DNA of 64,000 nt from Merdimonas sp963929015 (lineage in GTDB: Bacteria; Bacillota; Clostridia; Lachnospirales; Lachnospiraceae), in the NCBI RefSeq assembly GCF_963929015.1, contig NZ_CAWVHE010000018.1, forward strand, positions 1 through 64,000, written 5' to 3'. The notes under the pieces were generated by a model. It saw nothing but the letters and a program-made list of their open reading frames with translations. It was not told where the DNA came from and did no database searches. The position numbers were made by a program, and so were the translations under genes. Below are positions 1 through 8,847 of the stretch, piece after piece; the stretch's first letter is position 1, and every line of letters begins with the position of its first letter.

Positions 1-1
1 T

Positions 2-417
2 ACCATCCCGGCGCTGTTCCTTCCAAACCTGTTCAGTGCATTCGGAACCTTCCTGCTGCGCCAGTTCTTTATGTCGCTTCCAAAGAACTGGAAGAGGCGG
101 CGGTTCTGGACGGATGCAGCCGCTATCAGATCTTTGGACGGATCATGCTGCCGCTGGTAAAACCGGGTATCGTGGCCCTGGTGATCTTCACTGCGAAGTT
201 CGCATGGAATGACTTTATGTGGCCACTGATCGTCAACACTTCTACAGACAAGATGACACTTGGTCCTGCACTTTCCACACTGCGCGGACAGTACACGACC
301 CAGTATCCGATGCAGATGGCCGGCGCCGTTATGGCGGTGCTGCCGCTGATCGTACTGTTCTTCATCTTCCAGAAACAGTTTATCGAAGGTGTTGCACAAT
401 CCGGTATTAAAGGTTAA
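2..417 (+). pseudogene. Carbohydrate ABC transporter permease (MalG/CUT1 type), 3' part, frameshifted
   Basis: This is the C-terminal part of an inner-membrane permease of a CUT1 sugar importer. The protein is read in frame 2 (TIPALFLPN...FFMSLPK) to about position 82, then continues in frame 1 (ELEEAAVLDG...GVAQSGIKG, stop at 417). One base appears to be missing at about 80-88, where CCAAAGAACTG would need an extra G to keep the frame. The shift falls at the start of the EAA loop (EAA-x3-G), which contacts the ATPase. The 5' end is outside the window. It may be a true pseudogene or an assembly error. The ATPase encoded at 56873 is of the kind that serves such importers. A terminator follows. 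Confidence 0.85.
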
Positions 418-439
418 AATAAACCAATATGAAGGTATG

Positions 440-473
440 GCCCCAGAGGATCAAATCTCTGGGGCTGTTTTTA
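440..473 (+). terminator. Intrinsic terminator of the sugar permease operon
   Basis: A 9-bp perfect stem (GCCCCAGAG, 440-448, with CTCTGGGGC, 457-465) with an 8-nt loop is followed by TGTTTTT. It separates the permease from the ABC-2 operon. Confidence 0.85.
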
Positions 474-528
474 TAACGGGTCTCTGCCTGCTATGACTAT
501 GAAATGACAACTTGAAGGGGGTAAGGCA

Positions 529-1320
529 ATGGAGAAACTTTACTGTCTGATCCGCGTGGCGTTTCAGACGAAATTCGCCTATATTAAGGCATTCTGGTTT
601 AATATATTCGGTACGGCGGTGTCAATTTTGATCTACTACTTCCTCTGGAAATATGTGTTTATGTCCAGAGAGGAGCTGCATGGATTTACCGCGGTGCAGA
701 TGACCACTTATGTGGTTCTTTCCCGGACGCTTTCCTCCCAGTTTTCGGGCGGAATCAACAAAGAGTTCGCGGAATGGGTCTATAAGGGAAATATTGTGGT
801 GGAGCTTCTGCGTCCGATCCATCTGGCGTTTAATCTGTTCGGGAAACGGCTGGGAGAATTTTTCTTCTTCCTGTTGTTTAAGGGCATCCCCATCGGGATC
901 CTGGGAACGCTGCTCTTGGGCGGCTGCGGACCGGCGGGAGTAGTGGAATTTCTGCTGTTTTTTGTCAGCGTGCTGGTATCCATCGGGATTCTCTTCTGGA
1001 TCGAGGTGGCGGTGGGAATAGTGTCCTTCTTCACCCTGAATACCTATGGCCTTGCATTTACCAAGAGCGCCCTTTTATCCATCCTGTCGGGCGGCGTGGT
1101 GCCTCTCTTCCTTTTTCCGGAGAGTGTGGCGAGAGTCCTGGACTACCTGCCCTTTGCGGGGATGGTGACCGTGCCGGTCTACACCTATCTTGGAAAATAT
1201 TCCATCCAGGAGGCGGTGTCCTTTATCGGCCTGCAGGTGGTATGGTGCGTACTGCTGGGCGTGCTGGTAATGGCCTTTTACCAGAAAGCGATTAAAAAAG
1301 TCGTGGTGCAGGGAGGATAA
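529..1320 (+). CDS. ABC-2 family transporter permease (COG4587-like)
   Basis: A 263-residue integral membrane protein with about six hydrophobic segments, the first near residues 25-45. The sequence resembles the first permease of the uncharacterised Firmicute exporters that pair COG4587 and COG3694 permeases with a COG4586 ATPase. A ribosome site (GAAGGGGG) precedes ATG 529. The second permease starts 5 nt after this stop and the ATPase follows, so the three genes form one operon. The substrate is not known. Drug, lipid or peptide export is inference from the family. No sensor or regulator gene is attached. Confidence 0.85.
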   Translation: MEKLYCLIRVAFQTKFAYIKAFWFNIFGTAVSILIYYFLWKYVFMSREELHGFTAVQMTTYVVLSRTLSSQFSGGINKEFAEWVYKGNIVVELLRPIHLAFNLFGKRLGEFFFFLLFKGIPIGILGTLLLGGCGPAGVVEFLLFFVSVLVSIGILFWIEVAVGIVSFFTLNTYGLAFTKSALLSILSGGVVPLFLFPESVARVLDYLPFAGMVTVPVYTYLGKYSIQEAVSFIGLQVVWCVLLGVLVMAFYQKAIKKVVVQGG

Positions 1321-1325
1321 CGAAG

Positions 1326-2120
1326 ATGAAGAGAGTGAGTTATTGCCTGCAGCTGTGGCGGGCCTACCTGCGGGTCGGATTTCTTACGATGACTCAGTAT
1401 CCGGCGGATACGGTGATCCTGCTGATCTCCATGTTGGTGCGGGAGGCTTCCGGGTTTGTGGGAATCCTGGCGATCGTAGGAGTGACAGGCGGCATGGGAA
1501 ACTGGAATGTTTACGAAGTCTGCATTTTGTTTTCCATGTGTGCAGTGATCGAGGCTATTGGCCAGGCATTTTTTGACAATGTGTGGGGCATGGATCACAT
1601 GATGCGGCGCGGAGAGCTGGATGTATTTCTGACCCGTCCGGCGCCGGTGTTTTTGCAGGTGCTGGGACAGGTCACCCATTTTCAGGCGGTTTTATCCCTG
1701 ATCATTTATGTGGGGATCTTTGTGTGGGCGGCCCTGCAGCTGCATCTCCAGGTGGGTCTGTATGAGGCGCTGATCCTGGTGGAATATATAATCTTTGGAA
1801 CTATGGTAAATTCCGGCATTTATGCTATCTTTAATTTCCTGAATTTCTGGATCGTCCAGGGGGAGGATATTGCAGTGCTGGTGCAGACCTGCCGGGAGTT
1901 TGTGAAATATCCTTTGAACGTCTTTCCGGCGGCGATCCAGGGGCTTTTTACCTTTCTGCTGCCGCTGGGGTTCGTGGCTTACTATCCGGCCATGGCCCTG
2001 CTCGGGAAGACGACTCTGCCGGTGGAACTGATGCTTCCGGCAGTGGGAGTGTTCGTGGTCTTCCTTGCATTTCTGGTGTGGAGAGCGGGGCTAAAAGGAT
2101 ACAACAGTACAGGGACGTAA
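1326..2120 (+). CDS. ABC-2 family transporter permease (COG3694-like)
   Basis: A 264-residue polytopic membrane protein and the second permease of the exporter, expected to pair with the product of 529-1320. Several long hydrophobic segments are visible, including a strongly hydrophobic C-terminal helix. A GGAGGATAACGAAG ribosome site precedes ATG 1326. Its stop lies 15 nt before the ATPase start, so translation of the two is probably linked. Substrate unknown. Confidence 0.85.
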   Translation: MKRVSYCLQLWRAYLRVGFLTMTQYPADTVILLISMLVREASGFVGILAIVGVTGGMGNWNVYEVCILFSMCAVIEAIGQAFFDNVWGMDHMMRRGELDVFLTRPAPVFLQVLGQVTHFQAVLSLIIYVGIFVWAALQLHLQVGLYEALILVEYIIFGTMVNSGIYAIFNFLNFWIVQGEDIAVLVQTCREFVKYPLNVFPAAIQGLFTFLLPLGFVAYYPAMALLGKTTLPVELMLPAVGVFVVFLAFLVWRAGLKGYNSTGT

Positions 2121-2134
2121 GAGAGGAGAAGATC

Positions 2135-3124
2135 ATGCAGATTGAAGTTTCACATCTGGTAAAAGAATATAAGAGAAAAAAGAATCCGGAGAATATGCTG
2201 GCTGCAGTAGGCCAGATGTTCCGGCCAAAGTATGAGATCCTTCGGGCGGTCAATGACATTAATTTCGGCATTGAAAAAGGAGAGGCTGTGGGATATGTGG
2301 GGCCCAACGGCTGTGGCAAGTCCACGACCATCAAGATGCTGTCCGGAGTGCTGACGCCGACCTCCGGGAAGGTGCTGGTGGGTGGGCTGGAGCCTACGAA
2401 GAACCGGCAGAAGATCAATAAAAAGACGGGCATCGTCTTTGGCAACCGGTCGGTGCTCTGGTGGGACGTGCCGATCATCGAGTCCTATAAAGTGCTGCAG
2501 AAACTCTACGAGATCCCGGAGAAGCGTTTTCAGGAGAATCTGGAAGAATTTGCAGATATCATCGGGATCCGGCAGCTTCTGGGAGTGCCGGAACGGCAGC
2601 TGTCTCTGGGACAGAAGATGCGCTGCAACATTGCGGCGGCCTTTCTGCACGACCCGGAGATCGTCTATCTGGATGAGCCGACCATCGGCCTGGACAGCGA
2701 GTCTAAACTCCGGATCCGGGAATTCATCCGCCAGATGAATGAGGAACGGCATACCACCTTTATCGTGACCTCCCATGATTTCCAGGATATCGAATCCCTT
2801 TGTAAGAGGATCATTCTGATCAATCACGGGGAAGTGGTGGTGGATGACGGGATCCAGAAAATCCAGAAAAATTATCAGAGCAAGAAACAGATCCGTTTTG
2901 AGATGGATCAGAATCCGTGGATGGAAACAGATCAGTTTACCATGGACGGGGTTACAATCCTGGACAAGACGCCTTACAGCCTGGTGCTGGAGTGTGAGAT
3001 CCAAAAAGTAGACGCAATGGCGGTGGTGGACCAGGTAAGCCGGGCCTGCCAGATTTTGGATATCAGTATCCAGGGACAGGATATCGAGTCGATCATAAGG
3101 GAGATTGTGACGGAGAGGGGATAA
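2135..3124 (+). CDS. ABC transporter ATP-binding protein (COG4586-like)
   Basis: The 329-residue ATPase of the ABC-2 exporter. Walker A is GPNGCGKST at residues 56-64. The signature is the variant LSLGQ, and Walker B is IVYLDEPTIGLD. A switch histidine sits in TSHD. An insertion of about 25 residues between the first strand and Walker A (around NMLAAVGQMFR) is typical of COG4586 proteins. ATG 2135 is chosen because GAGAGGAG lies just upstream and the conserved N terminus MQIEVSHL begins there. A longer in-frame start at 2078 would overlap the permease. The C-terminal domain of about 90 residues has no recognised motif. Confidence 0.9.
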   Translation: MQIEVSHLVKEYKRKKNPENMLAAVGQMFRPKYEILRAVNDINFGIEKGEAVGYVGPNGCGKSTTIKMLSGVLTPTSGKVLVGGLEPTKNRQKINKKTGIVFGNRSVLWWDVPIIESYKVLQKLYEIPEKRFQENLEEFADIIGIRQLLGVPERQLSLGQKMRCNIAAAFLHDPEIVYLDEPTIGLDSESKLRIREFIRQMNEERHTTFIVTSHDFQDIESLCKRIILINHGEVVVDDGIQKIQKNYQSKKQIRFEMDQNPWMETDQFTMDGVTILDKTPYSLVLECEIQKVDAMAVVDQVSRACQILDISIQGQDIESIIREIVTERG

Positions 3125-3446
3125 GAGGAAAATGTGGATTTAGCCGTTTCCATTATCTTAAAAAATTTTTACCGATAATATATGGAAGCGTACGATTTTT
3201 GCATTGCCGGAAGAAGATATTCTTCTGGTTTGCGGAGAAGTTGGCCAATCGGATAGTATTTCCGCAGAAATGATTGGAGACAGACCCTATTTTATTTTCC
3301 AGGATGGTGAAAAGATAACACGGTATTTTTCGATGTAAACAAATCTGCAACGAAAAAAGAATCGTCGCAAATAATCAGCAACGAAAAAAAGAAATCGTTG
3401 CAAATTGTTTGCGATGATTTTATACTGGAAGCAGGAGGTGAATAAA
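3125..3446. other. AT-rich intergenic stretch with a possible gene remnant
   Basis: From 3162 to 3338 one + frame is open and reads like coding sequence (…LPEEDILLVCGEVG…GDRPYFIFQDGE…), but it has no ATG and no ribosome site. I do not recognise it. It may be the 3' remnant of a lost gene. Two copies of a repeat shared with the far side of the next gene follow at 3347-3370 and 3378-3403. Confidence 0.3.
3347..3403. repeat. Two copies of the GCAACGAAAAAAGAATCG repeat upstream of the AlbA_2 gene
   Basis: Copy 1 (3347-3370) and copy 2 (3378-3403) share GCAACGAAAAAA(A)GAA(A)TCGTYGCAA. A third copy lies after the gene at 4738-4761. The outer edges are mutually complementary (GCAACGA and TCGTYGC), so each copy can fold back on itself. 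They may be operators for the gene's own product or the ends of an inserted unit. Confidence 0.6.
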
Positions 3447-4715
3447 ATGGGGGAAAACAAACGGTTAGAATATAAAGAAACGATTAATTCCAATACATTT
3501 TTGAAAACGGTTAGTGCGTATGCAAATTATGGAGGAGGAAAAATTCTTTTTGGAATTTCAGATGATGGCGAGATTCTGGGAATCCAGGATCCGGTGGAAG
3601 CAAAATTAAATCTGGAAAATAAAATCAACGACAGTATCAGGCCGGTACCGGAATATGCCCTGGAAATCCAGGAAGGGGATATCATTTCTTTAACAGTTTT
3701 TGAAGGAATGTATAAGCCTTATATGTATAAGGGAAAAGCCTATAAAAGAAATGATATGGCAACGATAGAAGTCGACAGGCTGGAATACAGCAGATTAATC
3801 TTAGAAGGGCAGGGGCAGTCTTTTGAAGAATTGCCGGCGCTCCGGCAAGAACTTACATTTTCCAGACTAGAGGAAGAGTTAGTCCGGGTTTTGGAAGTGG
3901 AGAAGCTGGATAAGGATATTTTGAAGACGCTGGAACTATATTCTGAAAGAAAAGGTTATAATAACGCGGCGGCGCTTCTTGCAGACAGAAATGATTTTAA
4001 AGGCGTAGATATGATCCGGTTCGGAAAAGATATTGATGAGATCATGGACAGGGAATCTGTAGAACAGGTGTCGCTGTTGATTCAGCTTGAGAAGAGTATG
4101 GGAATGTACCGGAAATATTATCAATATGAAAAAATAGAAGGCGTGGAAAGAAGAACGATCGAGAAGATTCCGGAGAAAGCCTACAGGGAGGCAATTGCCA
4201 ATGCGCTGGTCCACCGGGCATGGGATGTAAAAGCATCTATCAAAGTAAGTATGTTTGAAGACCGGATTGAGATCAGTTCACCCGGAGGTCTTCCGGCGGA
4301 ACTAAGCGCGGATGAGTACGTGAATGGTCAGATATCCATTTTACGAAATCCGATCATAGGAAATGTTTTCTTCCGGTTAAAATATATTGAAAAATTTGGG
4401 ACAGGGATTCTGAGAATTAACCATTTGTATCGGAATTCTATCAAAAAACCAGGTTATAAAGTGTTTGAGAACTCTATTAAAGTGGTCTTGCCGGTGATGG
4501 AAGAACTGGGCAAATTTACAGAGATGGAAGCGGTTGTCTGGAGGCAGATGCAGGGGCAAAAAGAAATGACCAGGGTACAGATAGAGAGAAACACAGGAAT
4601 AAAGAAAGACACTTTGCTTCGAATACTGAATGGAATGATAGAAAAAGGTTTCATCCAGAAGACAGGCGCCGGAAGAGGAACGAAATATATTCGAAATGTC
4701 TCGACGGATAATTAG
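3447..4715 (+). CDS. AlbA_2 (schlafen AAA_4-type) DNA-binding regulator / ATP-binding protein
   Basis: A 422-residue protein. The N terminus (RLEYKET, then GGGKILFGISDDGEILG) is the AlbA_2/divergent AAA_4 fold found in schlafen-like bacterial regulators. The middle part (REAIANALVHRAWD, EISSPGGLP, FGTGILRI) is the HATPase_c_4 domain seen after AlbA_2, and a winged helix-turn-helix lies at the C terminus. AGGAGGTG at 3434-3441 sets ATG 3447. The gene is much more AT-rich than its neighbours, stands alone between an ABC operon and yesL, and is flanked by copies of one repeat. This suggests acquired DNA. Its regulatory target is unknown. Confidence 0.8.
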   Translation: MGENKRLEYKETINSNTFLKTVSAYANYGGGKILFGISDDGEILGIQDPVEAKLNLENKINDSIRPVPEYALEIQEGDIISLTVFEGMYKPYMYKGKAYKRNDMATIEVDRLEYSRLILEGQGQSFEELPALRQELTFSRLEEELVRVLEVEKLDKDILKTLELYSERKGYNNAAALLADRNDFKGVDMIRFGKDIDEIMDRESVEQVSLLIQLEKSMGMYRKYYQYEKIEGVERRTIEKIPEKAYREAIANALVHRAWDVKASIKVSMFEDRIEISSPGGLPAELSADEYVNGQISILRNPIIGNVFFRLKYIEKFGTGILRINHLYRNSIKKPGYKVFENSIKVVLPVMEELGKFTEMEAVVWRQMQGQKEMTRVQIERNTGIKKDTLLRILNGMIEKGFIQKTGAGRGTKYIRNVSTDN

Positions 4716-4720
4716 AGATT

Positions 4721-4790
4721 TTCGTCGCAAACGATTTGCAACGAAAAAAGAAATCGTCGCACGACGATTGCGACGATTCCGAAAAAAGGG
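4721..4790. terminator. Repeat copy and hairpin after the AlbA_2 gene, terminator-like for yesL
   Basis: Copy 3 of the flanking repeat is at 4738-4761. A perfect 10-bp inverted repeat (AATCGTCGCA at 4752-4761, TGCGACGATT at 4769-4778) overlaps it. Read on the minus strand, the hairpin is followed by TCTTTTTTCG, so it could end the yesL transcript that stops at 4792. Confidence 0.55.
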
Positions 4791-4791
4791 G

Positions 4792-5445
4792 CTACTCTTG
4801 TTGCTCCTCAGTCTGTGAGGTTTCCGGCTGATATCTGGCAAAGATCTTGAGGAAGATCTTTCCCGTGATCCAGGCGGTCAGGGAAAAGCCGCCTGCCATG
4901 CTGACTGCCATCACGATTCCCAGAGTCAGGGTGCTGCGGGTCATGATGAACCACACAAGTCCGAAGTACAGGAGGAGAAGCGCGGTCCAGGGAAGGTGAC
5001 CCAGACACATGTACAGCGCATTTTTCATCACCTGCTTCGTGGTGCATACAAAGTAGGCCAGGATGGGCCAGAGATAGAGAAACATAGCGGCCAGCACCAG
5101 AATGATGGTGTAGAACAGGATGCTTAGGATCTGTCCCATGCTTCCGCCCATAGAACCGATGATCAGTCCGTCATACTGCAGAAAGAAGAAAAGGATGAGA
5201 CAGATGAGCCAAAGAATGGTTCCCTGCTTGAAATTTGCGCAGAATGCTTTAAAATATCTCTTGAGGACATATCCGTCCTCTTTACGGATCATCTTAAAGC
5301 TGACCGTGTATAGCGCTGAAAGCGCGGCGCCCACTGTAAAAATGGGAATGCAGCTTAAAATGAATACCACATTTAAGATCAGATAGTCGCAGACCCTGGC
5401 GAGGAACTGCATCACGGAATTTTCAGGATTCAAAAAATTGCTCAT
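4792..5445 (-). CDS. YesL family membrane protein (DUF624)
   Basis: A 217-residue protein with five or six hydrophobic helices. The N-terminal pattern (a long helix ending in LSCIPIFTVG, then ALYTVSFKM, then a charged loop with YFKAFCANFKQG) is diagnostic of the YesL family. Members usually sit in carbohydrate-use loci near CUT1 importers and two-component systems. The biochemical role is unknown. A TGGAGGC ribosome site precedes the start on the minus strand. The next gene is divergent. Confidence 0.85.
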   Translation of the reverse strand: MSNFLNPENSVMQFLARVCDYLILNVVFILSCIPIFTVGAALSALYTVSFKMIRKEDGYVLKRYFKAFCANFKQGTILWLICLILFFFLQYDGLIIGSMGGSMGQILSILFYTIILVLAAMFLYLWPILAYFVCTTKQVMKNALYMCLGHLPWTALLLLYFGLVWFIMTRSTLTLGIVMAVSMAGGFSLTAWITGKIFLKIFARYQPETSQTEEQQE

Positions 5446-5583
5446 AAATATATGCCTCCATATCGTATAGACGTGAAAAACGCCTGTCTGGTCATAAAAA
5501 CAGTATACTGAATATGAGGGTTAAAATCAAGAAACGGGCGGGGGAATGATTATGAAAAATCTGTGAAGGAAGGGAAGCATGAC

Positions 5584-6168
5584 ATGCTGGACAGACGTTA
5601 CGAAGAAACCATGACAAAAGAAGAGCGGAAAGCCTTCGAAAAAGAAAAGCTGGGCCAGATGACAGGAAAAGAAAAGCTGGAATATCTCTGGATGTACTAT
5701 AAGACCTGGCTGTTGATCCCCGTTGCTGTGATCGCGGCAATCTATCTGGGAGTGACTATGTACCGGGGGATGAATGAGGAAATCCTTTTGAACCTGGTGC
5801 TGATCGACAGTACCGCAAACGATTATGAAGAACTGTCCGAAGAACTGCGGGAATCTCTGGGAGCAAAGAAGGACAATCAGACCGTCCGGGTAAATGGAAA
5901 TATTACCTCCGGCGCATATCAGGGGGAGGCTGCATTTTCTACTTTGATCGGAACAGAGTCAGCAGATGTGGTCATCTGTCCGGAAAGCTTTTACCGGCAA
6001 TATGAAGGCGACGTGCTGGAAGAGGCAGCTGTCGTGACAGATAATCAGTGGCTGCAGGAAAAAGCCGGCATCGAATATGAGCCTGTTTATATCTGTATCG
6101 TAAAAAATACGCCGAATCTGGAAAATGCCCAGGCGTTTGTTGATATAGTTGACATAGTAGGAGAATAA
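5584..6168 (+). CDS. Membrane-anchored extracytoplasmic protein of unknown function
   Basis: I do not recognise a named family. The 194-residue product has a charged N-terminal tail (about 35 residues), one transmembrane segment (about residues 40-62) and an outer domain of about 130 residues. That domain resembles part of a solute-binding fold (VVICPESFYRQY). ATG 5584 is preferred over GTG 5563 because GGAAGGGA lies just before it. The gene is upstream of pepV and may be cotranscribed with it. Confidence 0.65.
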   Translation: MLDRRYEETMTKEERKAFEKEKLGQMTGKEKLEYLWMYYKTWLLIPVAVIAAIYLGVTMYRGMNEEILLNLVLIDSTANDYEELSEELRESLGAKKDNQTVRVNGNITSGAYQGEAAFSTLIGTESADVVICPESFYRQYEGDVLEEAAVVTDNQWLQEKAGIEYEPVYICIVKNTPNLENAQAFVDIVDIVGE

Positions 6169-6230
6169 AGCTTGCAAAGAAACATTAATATTTACGCGCT
6201 TAATATATTTACATAAAAGGAGAGAGAAAA

Positions 6231-7598
6231 ATGAGTCAAAGCAGATTAAGTGAGAGACTGGACGAGATGAAAGACGAGATCCTGGAAGGGATCCAGAAAA
6301 GCGTGCAGATCGACAGCGTAGCAACGGAAGCAGAGGAGAATGCGCCTTACGGCCCAGGCCCGAAAGCGGCTCTGGACTTTGCCCTTCACCTGGGCGAGGA
6401 GCTGGGCTTTCGTACCGGCAACGTGGATAACCACGCCGGGTATGTGGAGTATGGAGAAGGCGAAGAGATGGTGGCTGTTCTGGGGCACATGGATGTGGTT
6501 CCCACCGGCGATGACTGGAAATATCCGCCCTTTGGCGGCGAGATTCACGATGGCGTCATGTATGGAAGAGGTGTAGTAGACGACAAAGGCCCGACCATCG
6601 GGGCGATCTATGCGCTGAAGGCAATCCGGGACCTGGATCTTCCCATTGACCGCCGGATCCGCGTCATTTTCGGAACCAATGAAGAGAGAGGCAGCAGCTG
6701 TATTCAGTATTATGTAGAAAAAGGCGAGGAGCAGCCGGTAATGGGAATCACGCCGGACGCAGAATTTCCGCTGATCTTCTTTGAAAAAGGCATGACCAAC
6801 GTCACAGCCGGCTGCAAAAACCCGGCGCAGGGAGCCATCAAGGTGCTGGAGTTCCAGGGAGGAACCGTCCATAATATCGTGCCCCTTCACTGCCGCCTGG
6901 TTCTGGAAGGCGAGCATGAGATCCCGGAAGCAAAGGGCGTGACTGTAACAAAAGAAAATGGCAATACGGTTCTGGTATCGGAAGGCGTCAGCGCACACGG
7001 AAGCACACCGGCGCTTGGAGTCAACGGCATCAGCCTTCTTCTGGACGCGGTAAAGGACCTGGAGATCGGCGGCGACTACCAGAAAGTGTTTGATTTCCTC
7101 AGAACCCACATCGGACACGAGACCAACGGCAAGGGTCTTGGCATCTGCTATCAGGATGAAGAAACCGGCGAGACAACAGTAAACTTAGGCGTAATCGAAG
7201 GAACCGAGAAAGATATTCATTTCGTCCTGGATATCCGCTATCCGAAAAATGGAAAGAAAGAAGAAGTGCAGGCGACGCTGGAAAAACAGTTTGGAGAAGC
7301 AGGTCTTGAGATCCTTTCCATCGATCATACGGATATGCTCTATGTGCCGAAGGATTCCGAACTGGTGCAGAAACTGATGAAGGTATATAGGGAGGGAACC
7401 GGGCAGATGGACGCACAGCCCAAAGCGATCGGCGGCGGAACCTATGCCAAGATGTTCAAAAACATGGTAGCCTTTGGCCCGATTTTCCCGGGTGATCCTG
7501 ACGTGGTACATCAGCCCAACGAAGCGATAGAGATAGAAAAACTGATGCAGTCCATTAAGCTGGTGGCAGAGGCCATGGCTGAGATGGCAAGAAAGTAA
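6231..7598 (+). CDS. pepV: PepV-type M20 metallo-dipeptidase
   Basis: A 455-residue cytosolic M20 peptidase that hydrolyses dipeptides in the last step of peptide use. Zinc ligands and catalytic residues are visible: GHMDVVP (His and Asp), GRGVVDDKGP (bridging Asp), GTNEERGS (catalytic Glu-Glu) and the C-terminal GGGTYAK. Length and motifs fit the PepV/Sapep group. AAAGGAGAG is positioned well before ATG 6231. A convergent nuclease gene follows, with a hairpin between. Confidence 0.9.
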   Translation: MSQSRLSERLDEMKDEILEGIQKSVQIDSVATEAEENAPYGPGPKAALDFALHLGEELGFRTGNVDNHAGYVEYGEGEEMVAVLGHMDVVPTGDDWKYPPFGGEIHDGVMYGRGVVDDKGPTIGAIYALKAIRDLDLPIDRRIRVIFGTNEERGSSCIQYYVEKGEEQPVMGITPDAEFPLIFFEKGMTNVTAGCKNPAQGAIKVLEFQGGTVHNIVPLHCRLVLEGEHEIPEAKGVTVTKENGNTVLVSEGVSAHGSTPALGVNGISLLLDAVKDLEIGGDYQKVFDFLRTHIGHETNGKGLGICYQDEETGETTVNLGVIEGTEKDIHFVLDIRYPKNGKKEEVQATLEKQFGEAGLEILSIDHTDMLYVPKDSELVQKLMKVYREGTGQMDAQPKAIGGGTYAKMFKNMVAFGPIFPGDPDVVHQPNEAIEIEKLMQSIKLVAEAMAEMARK

Positions 7599-7623
7599 AA
7601 GAAAAGATGGAGAACCATAAAAG

Positions 7624-7660
7624 AGGAGCCAGATCATGTTGGGATGATCTGGCTCCTGGT
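7624..7660. terminator. Perfect 14-bp hairpin between pepV and the Rpn gene
   Basis: AGGAGCCAGATCAT (7624-7637) pairs with ATGATCTGGCTCCT (7644-7657) across a 6-nt loop. On the minus strand it is followed by CTTTTAT. It probably ends both convergent transcripts. Confidence 0.65.
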
Positions 7661-7678
7661 GGTTAGAGAAGAATTGTT

Positions 7679-8542
7679 TTACGGGCTCTTATCGGCTGAA
7701 GCCTTTTCTTCCTTAAGCTCCTGAAGCTGCTCCGGGGTGATGCCGGTTTTCTCGATGATAAATTCATCTGAAACACTGCCCAGGAGATTACGGGCAATAG
7801 AAAGGATGCCCTGCGAAATACCTTGAGAAAGGCCTTGGCGAATTCCATCAGCCAGTCCGTCGTTATACAACATCTGTCCTAATTCTGTCATTTTGATCAT
7901 TCCTTCCAACTTTTTCATGGCGCTCTGGTCAAGAAACTTTGTAGCCAGAGCGTAAGTAAGTGCCTCTAAGTTTCTTTGATCTTCCTTCTCCAGCGGTTCT
8001 TCCTGGAGATAGCGAAATGTTTGGGTGACCCGGTCCGTCATGGGCATCGATCCACCCATGAGGAGACTAAGCGTCAGGGGCACCAGATCCTCTTTTGTAA
8101 GCGATTCCCCGCAGTCCTTCTTACGCTGCAGATTTTCGAATAAGTCGTTCGCATCCTGGTCCGACATGAGAATGGGGTGGATGCGGTAGGTGTTGAGCCC
8201 TTCGGTGAGCTCGGTCTTTGGCTGCCGGATCTGTCCGGAGTAAAGCACGTAAGTAGTTACCGGCACGCCGTACTGCTGGCTGGTGACGGCTTCGTAAGTG
8301 CGGAAGCGTCTTAAGTCAGCCACGCCGCCGTCGCTGCTCTGGAATTCAAAATGGATCCAGGACCCGTCACCCATGATCAGATTAAAGTCTTCGTACATCC
8401 GGTGAAGTTCCAGATGAATGGATTCCGTGGGGGCGATCCCCGATACGGTACCGGTGATGTTAAAGTAGCGGAGCAGCTCATCGGCAAAACACTTTGCGGC
8501 TCTTTTGAGGACCTTGTCCTCGGTCTGGTTTCGTTTATCCAT
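7679..8542 (-). CDS. Rpn/YhgA-like PD-(D/E)XK nuclease family protein
   Basis: A 287-residue member of the Rpn recombination-promoting nuclease / transposase-like PD-(D/E)XK group. The catalytic core is visible as an Asp in EDFNLIMGD, then the F-E-F-Q (ExQ) strand, and a following LRRFRTYEA helix. The C terminus carries the low-complexity tract GIRQGLSQGISQGI that is common in these proteins. In E. coli, RpnA homologues nick DNA and raise recA-independent recombination; the role here is inference. The gene stands alone between pepV and aroD. Confidence 0.8.
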   Translation of the reverse strand: MDKRNQTEDKVLKRAAKCFADELLRYFNITGTVSGIAPTESIHLELHRMYEDFNLIMGDGSWIHFEFQSSDGGVADLRRFRTYEAVTSQQYGVPVTTYVLYSGQIRQPKTELTEGLNTYRIHPILMSDQDANDLFENLQRKKDCGESLTKEDLVPLTLSLLMGGSMPMTDRVTQTFRYLQEEPLEKEDQRNLEALTYALATKFLDQSAMKKLEGMIKMTELGQMLYNDGLADGIRQGLSQGISQGILSIARNLLGSVSDEFIIEKTGITPEQLQELKEEKASADKSP

Positions 8543-8847
8543 AGGGCGCCTTTCTGTCCGCCCATACAGAGAAACTTTTCTATCTTCACTATAGCAAAAA
8601 AGAGGGGTACAGACAACGGAAAATAAAGCATTGTTGAAAAGTTACATTTAAAGTTACATTTCTGGAATGTTTCCCGAGACGGGAAAGAATTACAAGAAAA
8701 TAGAAAAACACGGGGGTACAAGAAGATCCCGCAAAGGTGAAGTTGCAGCGGAGGATAGAAGGTTTCCCGGTACAGGCCCGCTGTCTGTATTCAATATCAT
8801 AAAAAGAAGGAGCGGGGATGTCAAGATAAAAAGGGCCGTATAGGTAG
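8543..8847. other. Intergenic stretch between aroD and the Rpn gene
   Basis: About 300 bases with no convincing ORF, RNA or repeat on either strand. The part next to 8543 should hold the promoter of the Rpn gene. I see no strong -35/-10 pair there. Confidence 0.5.

Noticed and set aside
3347..4790. CRISPR array
   Set aside because: Only three repeat copies, two adjacent with an 8-nt gap, no regular spacers and no cas genes in the window.
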